From NCBI GenBank assembly GCA_020635565.1, contig JACJZN010000007.1, forward strand, positions 124,001 to 188,000: a DNA stretch of 64,000 nucleotides, given 5' to 3'. Below, one piece after another: positions 9,363 through 18,333 of this stretch. Every line of letters begins with the position of its first letter. The stretch's first letter is position 1. The stretch comes from Flavobacteriales bacterium (lineage in GTDB: Bacteria; Bacteroidota; Bacteroidia; Flavobacteriales_D; Parvicellaceae). A program made the position numbers and the translations under genes. Under the pieces are notes generated by a model, which worked only from the letters and a program-made list of their open reading frames with translations, was not told the DNA's origin and did not search any database.

Positions 9363-9875
9363 ATGAATGAAGAATTTGTAATACTTGTGGATGAAAAAGA
9401 TCAGCAAGTTGGGTTGATGGGAAAGATGGAAGCGCATGAGAAAGGACTTTTACATCGTGCTTTTTCTGTTTTTTTATTTGATCTTGAGGGGAATTTCTTG
9501 TTGCAACGCAGAGCACTAAGTAAATATCATTCAGGAGGGTTGTGGACAAATGCGTGCTGTAGTCACCCAAGAGAGGGTGAAACGACTAAAGAAGCTGCAA
9601 TGAGAAGAGTTAAGGAAGAATTGGGATTGGATGTAAATGTAGAAGAACAGTTTTCTTTTATTTATAAAAGTCAATTAGATAAAGGACTCACAGAGCATGA
9701 ATTGGATCATGTTTTCTTTGGGACATATGAAGGTCATATAAATCCAAATCCGGATGAAGTGGCAGAAGTAAAGTATGTAGCACTGGAGGATTTGATAGAT
9801 GACATGAAGGAGAACCCTAATAATTATACAGAGTGGTTTAAAATATGTTTTGATGAAGTTTTAGAAAACTTATAA
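9363..9875 (+). CDS. idi: Isopentenyl-diphosphate delta-isomerase, type 1
   Basis: This Nudix-fold enzyme converts isopentenyl diphosphate to dimethylallyl diphosphate for isoprenoid synthesis (quinones, carotenoids, undecaprenyl phosphate). The 170-residue protein has HRAFSVFLF at 31-39, the catalytic TNACCSHP at 62-69 (Cys65/66), the Nudix box from Gly72 to Gly88 ending in KEELG, and EHELDHVF carrying the metal-site and catalytic acidic residues. Length matches bacterial type 1 enzymes. It is the last gene of the rpiB operon and is followed by a strong terminator. Confidence 0.95.
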   Translation: MNEEFVILVDEKDQQVGLMGKMEAHEKGLLHRAFSVFLFDLEGNFLLQRRALSKYHSGGLWTNACCSHPREGETTKEAAMRRVKEELGLDVNVEEQFSFIYKSQLDKGLTEHELDHVFFGTYEGHINPNPDEVAEVKYVALEDLIDDMKENPNNYTEWFKICFDEVLENL

Positions 9876-9881
9876 AACAAA

Positions 9882-9910
9882 AAAGGCGGGATTAACACCC
9901 GCCTTTTTTT
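9882..9910. terminator. Bidirectional rho-independent terminator
   Basis: A nine-base GC-rich stem (AAAGGCGGG / CCCGCCTTT, loop ATTAACA) lies seven bases after the idi stop and runs into a T tract. Its A tract on the other side lets it also serve the minus-strand gene ending at 9927. Confidence 0.93.
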
Positions 9911-9926
9911 ATATCTATTTCAGAGA

Positions 9927-10868
9927 TTATTCGAAATATACTCCGTATCCATCAGAGAAGTTGAACTGAGTAACAGATACTCCGTTGATAGACCAGCTAG
10001 CACCGTTTCCATCAGCTTCACCAGTTACACCTAATTCAGTATCGATAAGGTCTGTAATAGACTCTTTATCAATATCTAAGTAATCCAAAGCTCCTTCACA
10101 ATCGTAGTAGTAATCTAAACTGATTTTAGAAATTACGTTTCCGTCATAAGTAAATTTACCAGAAACACTTAGACCATCATATTCTTCATCAAAAGAATCA
10201 CCATTTCCAGCGATAGCTTCCATTTCAGATTTAGTTGTCTTTCCTAATTTGATTTTTCCGTTTTTGATGTTTACTAAGAATACATCTGCAAGATCACTCT
10301 TCAATGTGAAGATATCACCAACACAGATATCATCTCCGAAACCTTCATCAACTTTGTCGATATTGATGTCATACCCACTTGTAGAGTATGTGTTCAAAGT
10401 GATTGTGTAATCAGCTTTTTCCCACTCGTAGTAGCTATCCTCGTTAACATCTGGAGTTCCTAATACCTTTGTCATTTCAGCAACGATATCTTTAACTTCC
10501 TGCTTAATTGGATCATAATCATCACCTTCTGAATAAGTATGGAATGACATGTAATAAACCGCGTCATCATCAACACCATAGTTACTCTCAAGACGGTAAC
10601 CTGTGAACTCTTGCTCAGCAGTCATTTCGAATTCATCTTCTTCAAGACTGTATAATTTAGCTATTTCAGAAGCTGAAGTTTCACCAAGAACGATCTTTCC
10701 GCTTTCAAGATCTTGAAGGACCTTCGCAACTTCTGAAGCTCCTGATTTAGCTTCTTTCTTTTCTTCTGTTGTTTCATCGCTTTTTTCTCCACCTCCACAA
10801 GATGTGAACGTAACGAAACTACCTGCAAGTAGCAAGGTAGAAACTGTAAGTAATCTTAAATTTTTCAT
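9927..10868 (-). CDS. Lipoprotein with two related halves, unknown function
   Basis: The 313-residue product has a lipoprotein signal ending FTSCGGG followed by an acidic, Lys-rich linker. Two segments resemble each other: LESGKIVLGETSASEIAKLY (about 52-71) and IKNGKIKLGKTTKSEMEAIAG (about 200-220), pointing to an internal duplication. A CVGDIFTLKSDL motif (about 182) is matched by CVGDWFAAKEKL in the next upstream gene, so the two are diverged paralogues. No enzymatic motif is visible. It probably sits in the periplasm or on the outer membrane. Its 3' end faces the terminator at 9882-9910. Confidence 0.75.
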   Translation of the reverse strand: MKNLRLLTVSTLLLAGSFVTFTSCGGGEKSDETTEEKKEAKSGASEVAKVLQDLESGKIVLGETSASEIAKLYSLEEDEFEMTAEQEFTGYRLESNYGVDDDAVYYMSFHTYSEGDDYDPIKQEVKDIVAEMTKVLGTPDVNEDSYYEWEKADYTITLNTYSTSGYDINIDKVDEGFGDDICVGDIFTLKSDLADVFLVNIKNGKIKLGKTTKSEMEAIAGNGDSFDEEYDGLSVSGKFTYDGNVISKISLDYYYDCEGALDYLDIDKESITDLIDTELGVTGEADGNGASWSINGVSVTQFNFSDGYGVYFE

Positions 10869-11013
10869 TTTAAATTTGATATTAACTAGTATTTTTAAGT
10901 GTGCGCACGAAAGTATTACATTTTTTTGTTTTTATAAAACCCCCAAGAATAAAAATGAGAAATTGAACGGGATATTCGTCTAATTAATCCCCTCAAATGA
11001 TAAATTAGTCTGA

Positions 11014-11862
11014 CTAATTGATGAACTTAACGGAAAAACCACTTTCAAGGAAAGTAAGTTGAATTTGAAGTTCACTCAATTGCCAGAATAACATTCCATC
11101 CTTTTCAATTGGTGATTTTCCTAGAATTTTATTGAGATTAGTAATGAGACCTTTTTTATCAAGTTCGATAAGCTTCTGACTGACAGTGCACTCATATTGA
11201 AGTATGGCCTCATGATTACTATAATTTATGGAAACACCAGAAAAACTTTGTTGAAAATTTTGAACGGATGTATAGTCACTAATTAATGAATTAATGGTCT
11301 CATTTAGTTTTTCTTTGGCAGCGAACCAATCTCCGACACAAACCGTATTTTGTTCTTGTTGATCCGAGGTAGAAATGACAAGATCAATACCTTCCTCAGG
11401 AAAGATCTTCAAACTAATTTCAGTCTTATTATAAGCCCAATATTTTGTGAATAATGTACTTTTAAACGGTTTACCAAACTTATTTTCCAGATCAATAATT
11501 AATAGATCAATCTGAGGTTGAGTATCTTCCATTCCTAATGAATCTGTGTAAACAGAAAATTTCATAGCAGTTACCAATTTCTCATTTGTAAAAAATTGTC
11601 TTTTCAAGACTGTGTTTGCTATAGATATGGAGTCGATATATGTGGATTGAATATTGAAATATTCAGACACCAGATGAACAGGAAGATCCTTGTCGAAAGA
11701 ATGAATTTTAACAAAATCACAAAGGTCAATTAAATGGTCAGTTGGAGTAATCAATTCCTTTTTTTCAACAGTAGATTCTGTTGTTTCATTTTGCATAGAA
11801 CCAGTTTCTGTACAAGAAAGGAATAGACCGGAAAGAAAGAGATATAGAAGTAGTCTTATCAT
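11014..11862 (-). CDS. Lipoprotein, diverged paralogue of the downstream gene
   Basis: From the ATG at 11862 the product is 282 residues with a clear lipoprotein signal ending GLFLSCTE; a frame extending to 11898 would put a poor leader in front of it and is not favoured. The motif CVGDWFAAKEKL and the pattern of a modelled difference protein (an N-terminal half, the CVGD turn, then a C-terminal half with ISINYSN and FWQLSEL strands) parallel the 9927-10868 protein, though overall identity looks low. Function is unknown. The two genes are 145 bases apart and may have separate promoters. Confidence 0.7.
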   Translation of the reverse strand: MIRLLLYLFLSGLFLSCTETGSMQNETTESTVEKKELITPTDHLIDLCDFVKIHSFDKDLPVHLVSEYFNIQSTYIDSISIANTVLKRQFFTNEKLVTAMKFSVYTDSLGMEDTQPQIDLLIIDLENKFGKPFKSTLFTKYWAYNKTEISLKIFPEEGIDLVISTSDQQEQNTVCVGDWFAAKEKLNETINSLISDYTSVQNFQQSFSGVSINYSNHEAILQYECTVSQKLIELDKKGLITNLNKILGKSPIEKDGMLFWQLSELQIQLTFLESGFSVKFIN

Positions 11863-11952
11863 GTGCAATATTACAGACACGAAGATATTAAAACTCACGA
11901 CTATTATTCTCGTAAATCTGTGATATCACATTTTTAAGAAAGAAGATTGTTT

Positions 11953-14391
11953 CTAAAACAATATTTTATACTGTCCAATAGGTAAGAATCCTGTCTGATA
12001 TCTCTTTATAATTTGTTGGCTGGACGCATCATAAACTTGTTGAAATATGTTTTTGTGATTAGTAAGGTTTTGAAAGTTGATGCTCCACTCTTGAGTAATT
12101 TTCTTGCCATTACTTTTAAACCCAATCTTAAGGTCGGTTCTAAAATAATCTGCGTATTGCTCAGAATAGGCATGATCAAAATCATAAACCGCTTTGTTTG
12201 CTAATTTACTGGCCTCAAGATCAATTGGTATATACCGTTGTCCACCATTTAATGTGCATTTAAAATCAATTACTAGTTTGTTTTTTGCTCTTGCCTCCTG
12301 CTTATTTGGATTTAAATGAAACTCTTTTCCGATAAGAAAATTGGTGGTGTAGTTTCCATTGAAAGCAGTATTTCGTTCCACTAGATCACTTCCTTTGTAC
12401 CTTGATTGGTATAGAGAACCTGTAAAAAGATAATAAAAACCTTGATTTAAGAATCTTTCCAAAGTAAGCTCTAAACCATAGTTGTAACCTGTTCCGTTAT
12501 TAACTAAAGTGTCGGGAAAAACAAGATCGAAATTAGCTCCGTAGTTCAATGTATTATAAAAGGAACTAACGACTTCTATTGGAGCGTTGTCAATAAGTTG
12601 ATAGTATAACTCAGTTTTTATTCTGGAATGTTTTCCAAAACTTTGATCATAACCGATTACGAAATGATTGCTACGAATCATTTCCAACTCTCTATTTGGA
12701 ATATAAGGCTCACCATTTTCATTCAGTACAGTATTTCCATTACTGTCAGTAATTTGCCTGAAGAAGAGCCTATTAGGAGGTAGTTGATTATGCATTCCGT
12801 ATGCAACCGAAATGGAAGATCTCTTAGCTACTTGATATTTGAATCCAACTCTTGGCTCTAAGGCAAAAGTGTTGTTTAGAAAGAAATATTGACCATGAAT
12901 ACCTGTGTTGAGTGTTGCCTTTTCATTGATTCTGAACTGCCATTGTGCATAGGGCTGCACAAAATAAGTTGCACCTTTATTATCTGTGATATTGTACCAA
13001 TAAGCGGGATAAACTAGCGTGTCGAAGGAGGGGGGAATAAAAAAGGTGTCCGGCTTGATATGAACACTGTCTTTTAAATTGTAATATCGTCTCTGATTAT
13101 AAACTCCTATTTTAATGAGGTTTCGCGCGTTTATTTTATTTTGATAGGTAAAATTTAAACTTTGTTTGCCTTCGAGTGAAGTATTCCTGTAGAATGGGTG
13201 GTATTCCCCAGTAAAAGAATTAAGTGTGTCGTTGGCAATTTCATTGAATGTTCCATCGATAGAAAGACTGGTCTTTAAAAATGATTTGGAGTTAATGCGG
13301 TAGGTGTTCGATATTCCAGCGGCTCCAATATTACTACTAAAGATTAGATCTTCTCCGTTGTCAGCATATAGATTAGGGTCTTCATTTTCACTATCAAGGA
13401 ATTTAATCTTGGATAAACCTCCTATACCCCAAATTGTAAATTTTCCTTTACTATTGGGAAGGTTGATTTTGAAGGAAAGATCTTGATAATCGGGAACAGA
13501 AGTTCCTGTTCCGAAATTTATTCCCATTAATTGAAAGACCTGCAAGGTGGAGTAACGGTAGCTGATTAAGTATGACGAAAACTTATCTTTATTGATAGGT
13601 CCCTCTGCCATAAACTCAATACCATTAAACCCTAGTTGACCTAGGAATTCATGCTTCTGGTTGTTACCAGATCTCATTTTGAGATCAAAAACACCAGCAA
13701 GTGCATTACCATATTCGGCAGGAAATGCACCGGTCATGAAGTCACTATTGTCAAGAACATTGTTATTGAGAATACTAACAGGCCCTCCGGTGGTTCCATT
13801 TAGTGCAAAGTGATTTGGGTTTGGAATATCAATATCTTCAAATCTGAATAACACACCAGTTGGACTATTACCACGAATTACAATGTCATTTCGGCTATCA
13901 TCAGCTCCTTGTACCCCTGCAAAATTTTGTGCCATTCTGGCAACATCATTTAGGCTCCCAGCATATCTCATACTTTCTTCTATGGAAAAAGTTCTAGCAC
14001 TTACAGTTGTCATTTCATTTTGTGCTTTTTCTTTTTTATTGTCAGCCTTCACAGTTACTTCATCCATGACGATGCTCTCCCTTAGTTCTATGTTTAGAAT
14101 TAGTTCTTTACCTGAAGAAAGCTCCAGGTTTGACATGGTTTTGGGTTCATAGCCAACATAGGTAATCTTTAGGTCTATTCTTCCAACAGGCACTTCTTTT
14201 ATTGCGAAGTTTCCATTAATATCTGTTGCCGCACCATATGTTTCCTCTAGATTGCTGATTAATACATTTGCTCCGATCAAAGGACTCTTGGTATCCATGT
14301 CAATTACTGTACCTCTTATATTTTGTGATATCTGGCTATAACCTGGTATTGCGGTTAGAATAATAAAGAGGATATAGAATATTTTGTTCAT
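11953..14391 (-). CDS. TonB-dependent outer-membrane receptor with CarboxypepD_reg-like domain
   Basis: The 812-residue protein has a signal peptide ending PGYSQ, a carboxypeptidase-regulatory-like domain at about 24-110 (GTVIDMDTKSPLIGANVLI, DINGNFAIKEVP, ITYVGYEP), then a plug domain at about 120-240 (NDIVIRGNSPTGVLF, PAEYGNALAGVFDLK) and a long beta-barrel ending in YKILF. It should take up an unknown ligand across the outer membrane with TonB energy. No SusD partner gene is adjacent, so it is not a standard polysaccharide locus. The membrane LytTR regulator lies 129 bases upstream on the same strand and could control it. Confidence 0.9.
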   Translation of the reverse strand: MNKIFYILFIILTAIPGYSQISQNIRGTVIDMDTKSPLIGANVLISNLEETYGAATDINGNFAIKEVPVGRIDLKITYVGYEPKTMSNLELSSGKELILNIELRESIVMDEVTVKADNKKEKAQNEMTTVSARTFSIEESMRYAGSLNDVARMAQNFAGVQGADDSRNDIVIRGNSPTGVLFRFEDIDIPNPNHFALNGTTGGPVSILNNNVLDNSDFMTGAFPAEYGNALAGVFDLKMRSGNNQKHEFLGQLGFNGIEFMAEGPINKDKFSSYLISYRYSTLQVFQLMGINFGTGTSVPDYQDLSFKINLPNSKGKFTIWGIGGLSKIKFLDSENEDPNLYADNGEDLIFSSNIGAAGISNTYRINSKSFLKTSLSIDGTFNEIANDTLNSFTGEYHPFYRNTSLEGKQSLNFTYQNKINARNLIKIGVYNQRRYYNLKDSVHIKPDTFFIPPSFDTLVYPAYWYNITDNKGATYFVQPYAQWQFRINEKATLNTGIHGQYFFLNNTFALEPRVGFKYQVAKRSSISVAYGMHNQLPPNRLFFRQITDSNGNTVLNENGEPYIPNRELEMIRSNHFVIGYDQSFGKHSRIKTELYYQLIDNAPIEVVSSFYNTLNYGANFDLVFPDTLVNNGTGYNYGLELTLERFLNQGFYYLFTGSLYQSRYKGSDLVERNTAFNGNYTTNFLIGKEFHLNPNKQEARAKNKLVIDFKCTLNGGQRYIPIDLEASKLANKAVYDFDHAYSEQYADYFRTDLKIGFKSNGKKITQEWSINFQNLTNHKNIFQQVYDASSQQIIKRYQTGFLPIGQYKILF

Positions 14392-14520
14392 TTGATTTAG
14401 TTTTCTGACAAAGGAAATTCTATTATCAGTTCAAAAATCATTTTTGGTAGAAATGGTAAGGATTTGTGAAGTTTGACAAGATTGTTTTTAAGTTAAACAC
14501 AAATTTGTTAGAATTAACAT

Positions 14521-15387
14521 TTAATGATATATCGAATCAAATGTGTTTATGTTTGCTCTTGATACGGGTATGACTTTGTCCGGAAAGCTGTCTAAGAAGA
14601 GTTGATATCCCTGTGCATTTCCTGATACTTTTTCAATATGGTCAATATTGACAAGAAAGCTTCTATGGGTTTTAATAATTATGTCGTCTGGAAAGATTGC
14701 TCTCAAAGAGGCTAGTGATGCGCGAAAGGTTGTTTTTTCAGGTTGATTGTTTAACAAATAATAAATATCACAATAGTTTCCAATGCTCTCGATAAACGCT
14801 AACTGATCTAGTGATATCTCAAGAGATTCATTTTTTCCTTGACCAGTTACTAAATAGGTTTTATCTGTTTTGGAGTGAACCTGTGTTGTTAATGCGTTAT
14901 TTATGTTTTTTGCCTTTTCGGAAAGTTTTTTTTGATGATAATAAAGGTAAAAAGCTACTACCACTATCATTGGAATTACTCCGACTATAAATGTGGCGAA
15001 AATTACTTGGAGAAATGTTTTGATATCAAATTCGCTGGAAGGATAAAAGACTTCTCTGCCAACAAAGAAATTTACGATCGCAATAGTAAATAATATACTA
15101 AACAACATTAAAATTTCTTTTCCGAACGTCCAAGTTCTTGGGATAAAGATTTTTGGAAAAAGTCTGGTAAGTATATTTGTATAGAAGATTGAAACAATAA
15201 ATGTAATCGCTGAAAACATGAGTGAGTCTCTGAGCCCATAGGAGACTGTTTCTGCAAAAAATAACGAAGGTTTGAATACGTAAAGGACAAAGAAGACCAC
15301 GAAAGCAACTGATATGTTTATTATCAGTGATTTTTTGTAGCCATCCTCAATAATAGAGGGATAGGGTTTGGATAAATATCTTAACAC
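14521..15387 (-). CDS. Membrane-anchored LytTR transcriptional regulator
   Basis: The 288-residue product has about four membrane segments (roughly 24-42, 55-75, 90-110 and 125-150) and a cytoplasmic C-terminal LytTR DNA-binding domain (about 185-285) containing LAFIESIGNYCDIYY and IIKTHRSFLVNIDHIEKVS. There is no receiver domain, so it would act as a one-component regulator sensing through the membrane part. The start appears to be GTG at 15387. It is followed by the TonB receptor gene and diverges from gpsA with a 47-base gap. The signal and targets are unknown. Confidence 0.88.
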   Translation of the reverse strand: MLRYLSKPYPSIIEDGYKKSLIINISVAFVVFFVLYVFKPSLFFAETVSYGLRDSLMFSAITFIVSIFYTNILTRLFPKIFIPRTWTFGKEILMLFSILFTIAIVNFFVGREVFYPSSEFDIKTFLQVIFATFIVGVIPMIVVVAFYLYYHQKKLSEKAKNINNALTTQVHSKTDKTYLVTGQGKNESLEISLDQLAFIESIGNYCDIYYLLNNQPEKTTFRASLASLRAIFPDDIIIKTHRSFLVNIDHIEKVSGNAQGYQLFLDSFPDKVIPVSRANINTFDSIYH

Positions 15388-15434
15388 AAGTCAAAATTAA
15401 TAATATTGTACTTTAGCCAAATAATATTTGAGTT

Positions 15435-16412
15435 ATGAAACTTGGAATTCTTGGAGGTGGTTCATGGGCAACTGCTATTGCTAAAATCTTGACGGATAAT
15501 GGCGTTCAAATAAATTGGTGGATGCGCAATGTTGATCAGGCGGAACATATTAGAAGACACAAGCACAATCCGAGGTATTTAACGTCTGTTGAGTTTCTGG
15601 ATAATGAATTGGAGATTTGGACAGATTTGGATGCTTTTATTGCGAATTCTGCAGTGATCATTGTAGCAACTCCATCTGCTTTTATTCATGATGTTTTAAA
15701 GGATAAAGATTTATCAGGTCACAAAATTATTTCTGCTGTTAAAGGAATTATTCCAGAATTCAATTTGATTCCTGCTCATTATTTCTCCGAAAAGCATAAT
15801 GTGTCTATGAATGATATTGCAATTGTTTGCGGTCCTTGTCATGCAGAAGAAGTTGCCATGGAGAAACTGTCCTATCTAACAATGGCTGGTGATAGTCTTG
15901 ATTTTGTTAGGGAAATGGCTAATAAATTTGATGGACGATATATTAGGTGTAGTGTTTCCGATGATCTAGTAGGAGCAGAGATCTCGGCTGTATTGAAGAA
16001 TGTATATGCGCTGGCATGTGGTATTGCCCATGGGTTAGGATACGGTGATAACTACATGGCTGTTTTAGTTAGTAATGCTATTCAGGAAATAGAGCGTTTT
16101 ATTGACCATGCTTATCCGCTGCATAGAGACGTAAAGCAGTCTGCATATCTTGGAGATTTATTAGTTACCGCTTATTCTCTTCATAGTAGAAATAGAAGAT
16201 TTGGAAATTTGTTAGGTAAAGGTTATTCCATTGATGCTGTTAAGCAAGAAATGAAAATGGTGGCAGAAGGGTACTATGCGGCAGCATGTATTAATGAGCT
16301 GGCCTTACAACACAATGTTGAATTGACCATTGCAAATTCGGTTTATGAAATTCTTTACAAAGAAGCTTCTCCCAAGAAAGTGTTTAATGAATTGAGTAAA
16401 AAGTTGTACTAA
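15435..16412 (+). CDS. gpsA: NAD(P)H-dependent glycerol-3-phosphate dehydrogenase
   Basis: GpsA reduces dihydroxyacetone phosphate to sn-glycerol 3-phosphate for phospholipid synthesis. The 325-residue protein has the dinucleotide-binding loop LGGGSWATAIAKIL at 5-18, the segment SAVKGI near 96, GPCHAEEV near 133, the catalytic-lysine region AVLKNVYALACGI near 186, and the C-terminal GDLLVTAYS and SRNRRFG motifs. Length is typical. It is monocistronic, with the start only 47 bases from the divergent regulator gene. Confidence 0.95.
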   Translation: MKLGILGGGSWATAIAKILTDNGVQINWWMRNVDQAEHIRRHKHNPRYLTSVEFLDNELEIWTDLDAFIANSAVIIVATPSAFIHDVLKDKDLSGHKIISAVKGIIPEFNLIPAHYFSEKHNVSMNDIAIVCGPCHAEEVAMEKLSYLTMAGDSLDFVREMANKFDGRYIRCSVSDDLVGAEISAVLKNVYALACGIAHGLGYGDNYMAVLVSNAIQEIERFIDHAYPLHRDVKQSAYLGDLLVTAYSLHSRNRRFGNLLGKGYSIDAVKQEMKMVAEGYYAAACINELALQHNVELTIANSVYEILYKEASPKKVFNELSKKLY

Positions 16413-16485
16413 TTAGAGGTGCTTTTAATGAAGGCTGCCATAAATGTCTGATATACAAGTAAATAAAGAAAACTTTAATAATTCC

Positions 16486-16552
16486 GTTTTAAGCGTGTTT
16501 CGCATTGTTTTTAGGTTCTTCTACCACAAAGGCTGTGTATGCGCTTAAAAAC
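16486..16552. repeat. Inverted repeat in the gpsA / oxygenase gap
   Basis: GTTTTAAGCG at 16486-16495 and CGCTTAAAAAC at 16542-16552 are complementary apart from one extra A, with 46 bases between. Both flanking genes end here (convergent). There is no T tract on either side, so it is not a standard terminator; it may be a long hairpin at the 3' end of both transcripts. Confidence 0.4.
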
Positions 16553-16563
16553 GATTTAAAAGC

Positions 16564-17391
16564 CTATTTGTTCCTGAATTTCTTGATAAACGTAACTAAA
16601 CTGTTTGGAAGTACTTTATTCGCAAAATTCACCATTTTATTATAACGTTTCATTTTGCTACTATCGATTCCTTTTCTTTCTGCAAATGTTGTAGTAACTC
16701 TTCCCTTGTCTTTTCCTTTAACTTCCTCATCAGGTCTTGATTCAGTATAATAGTAAAGAGCTAAAGATTTTCTACTTCTGCCATCAGGACAAGTCAAAGG
16801 GTCAGGGTGACCATGCCATGAATCTCCAGTGGTTGAGAACATGGCCATACGATTAAAAACAGGAAGAATTTTAACTGAGCATTTACTCATGTCCTTCTCC
16901 CAAAGCTCGAAATGTCCACCATAGGACTCTTCCCAATCTTTATTGAGGTAAATTAGCATGTTTAGTCTACGATGAAGATCAAGTTTTCTGTGTTTATGAA
17001 AGTCAACGTGAATTTTTAAAAACCCTCCTTTTTTTATTTGATGGAACCCACCTCCTTCATAGTATGGGTCTGCTAAGAGAGGCTCTTTAATTCCGGTTAA
17101 CTCGTTAAGGAAGTCTCTAAACTCCTGAGAATTTAAATACGCTACTAATTTTTTAGTGTTAGGTCCAAATAACTCATCTCCCTTTGTAGCGTGTTTATCT
17201 TCATTCGGATTGTTATAATAAATCTGATCTGGTTTCTTATCAAGATCTGGAAATTCTTCAAGTACATTATTTAAAAGATCTTCATCAATGAAGTCGTCAA
17301 TGGATCCATGAGGAAAAGGTTTTGCGTGTTGATATTTATCGGCATATTTTACTAATAAATCATCAAGGCTTCCGTGCTTTTTGTTTAACAT
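16564..17391 (-). CDS. 2-oxoglutarate/Fe(II)-dependent oxygenase
   Basis: The 275-residue protein has the double-stranded beta-helix signature of prolyl 4-hydroxylase-like oxygenases: HVD at 128-130 and SWHGHP with His193 as the iron ligands, and RKSLALYYY with Arg207 as the likely 2-oxoglutarate contact. It includes the segment RRLNMLIYLN typical of this group. No signal peptide is present, so it is cytoplasmic. It follows a class I methyltransferase by eight bases, which suggests that the two modify the same molecule or act in one small pathway. The substrate (protein side chain, sugar or small molecule) cannot be read from the sequence. Confidence 0.87.
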   Translation of the reverse strand: MLNKKHGSLDDLLVKYADKYQHAKPFPHGSIDDFIDEDLLNNVLEEFPDLDKKPDQIYYNNPNEDKHATKGDELFGPNTKKLVAYLNSQEFRDFLNELTGIKEPLLADPYYEGGGFHQIKKGGFLKIHVDFHKHRKLDLHRRLNMLIYLNKDWEESYGGHFELWEKDMSKCSVKILPVFNRMAMFSTTGDSWHGHPDPLTCPDGRSRKSLALYYYTESRPDEEVKGKDKGRVTTTFAERKGIDSSKMKRYNKMVNFANKVLPNSLVTFIKKFRNK

Positions 17392-17399
17392 AATAATTA

Positions 17400-18299
17400 C
17401 TATTTGTTTGACTTTTTAATAACGTAGATCTGACTAGAATAGGTTCCGTTTTTTGCCTTTAGGTTAGATATTAGACCAAACCAAAATCCTTTGACCAAAT
17501 TTACGAAACTAAATCCAGAATTTCCAGATTTATATTTTTCGCTTTCTAAACTAATCCAGAAGGCGTCAAACTTCATGGGAATTGTTTCAACGACCTCAAA
17601 TCCTTCTTGTTTGAACAAATTGTCAATATCTTTTGGTGTGAAGTGATACAAATGAATAGGAAGGTCATATGCAGACCAGAATTCTTTGTATTTGTGTGCA
17701 TCATAGGAGGAGCAATTAGGAACAGCAATGAATAATGTCCCGTTATCAGAAAGTATGCGTTTAAATTGTCGAATATCTTCCTTTAGATTATAGAGATGTT
17801 CCAAAACATGCCATAAGGTTATTGTGTCAAATGAGTTGTCCGGAATATTAGTAACTTCATCAGGCGTGTGCATCTCAATGTTTGATTTATTAGTCGCTAA
17901 GTTCCTTGCATCATCATCGGGCTCCACACCTTTTACCTTCCAGTTCTTTTCTTTTACATAGTTCAGAAATACTCCTGATCCAGCACCGAAATCAAGCAAT
18001 GTTCTTTGGTTAGAATAGCGGTTAATAAGCTTGAATTTTTGAGATAGTGTTCTTTTTCTTACAATGTGAAACAAGAAGTTCACCAGACCTTTTTTTGTTT
18101 CAGTATGGGAAATATAGTTTTCAGTATTGTAGTATTCGCCTATTTCATCTTCACTTGGTAGTGGGTTAGTAAAGCGGAACCCGCAAGAAGAGCATTGTTC
18201 TATACTAAAAGGGGTGTTGTTAATTCTAAAGTTTTTTGATTGCAGAAAGTGCTTAATCTCTGTTCCCTCACATATCGGACAAGTCTTAATTTGAATCAT
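17400..18299 (-). CDS. Class I SAM-dependent methyltransferase with N-terminal zinc-ribbon-like motif
   Basis: The product begins MIQIKTCPICEG, with a second Cys pair in CSSCGFRFTNP, a zinc-ribbon-like head common in this methyltransferase group. Motif I is LLDFGAGSGVFL, followed by GVEPD, and motif post-I HVLEHLYN, which is the Methyltransf_11/23 pattern. The ATG at 18299 is chosen; a frame extended to a GTG at 18326 would place the start inside a parS-like palindrome and add only a Lys-rich leader. It lies between mnmG and the oxygenase gene on the same strand. Genes of this type often act on sugar or surface-glycan precursors, but the substrate is unknown. Confidence 0.85.
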   Translation of the reverse strand: MIQIKTCPICEGTEIKHFLQSKNFRINNTPFSIEQCSSCGFRFTNPLPSEDEIGEYYNTENYISHTETKKGLVNFLFHIVRKRTLSQKFKLINRYSNQRTLLDFGAGSGVFLNYVKEKNWKVKGVEPDDDARNLATNKSNIEMHTPDEVTNIPDNSFDTITLWHVLEHLYNLKEDIRQFKRILSDNGTLFIAVPNCSSYDAHKYKEFWSAYDLPIHLYHFTPKDIDNLFKQEGFEVVETIPMKFDAFWISLESEKYKSGNSGFSFVNLVKGFWFGLISNLKAKNGTYSSQIYVIKKSNK

Positions 18300-18319
18300 T
18301 TTTACTTTCTTTTTTAAAT

Positions 18320-18333
18320 GTTCCACGTGGAAC
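18320..18333. promoter_or_regulatory. parS-like palindrome, site 2
   Basis: GTTCCACGTGGAAC is a perfect 14-base palindrome; with flanking bases TGTTCCACGTGGAACT differs at the last base from the ParB-binding variant TGTTCCACGTGGAACA. It sits at the very end of mnmG, touching its TAG stop, and just upstream of the methyltransferase start. A second site lies 1.9 kb away upstream of mnmG. ParB/Spo0J binding is inferred from sequence identity to known parS forms. Confidence 0.8.

Noticed and set aside
9244..9570. 108-codon minus-strand frame across the end of the M28 gene and idi
   Set aside because: It lies opposite two well-supported genes and its translation lacks domain features.
16486..16552. 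Rho-independent terminator for gpsA and the oxygenase gene
   Set aside because: The arms are 46 bases apart and neither side has a U tract, so it is reported only as an inverted repeat.
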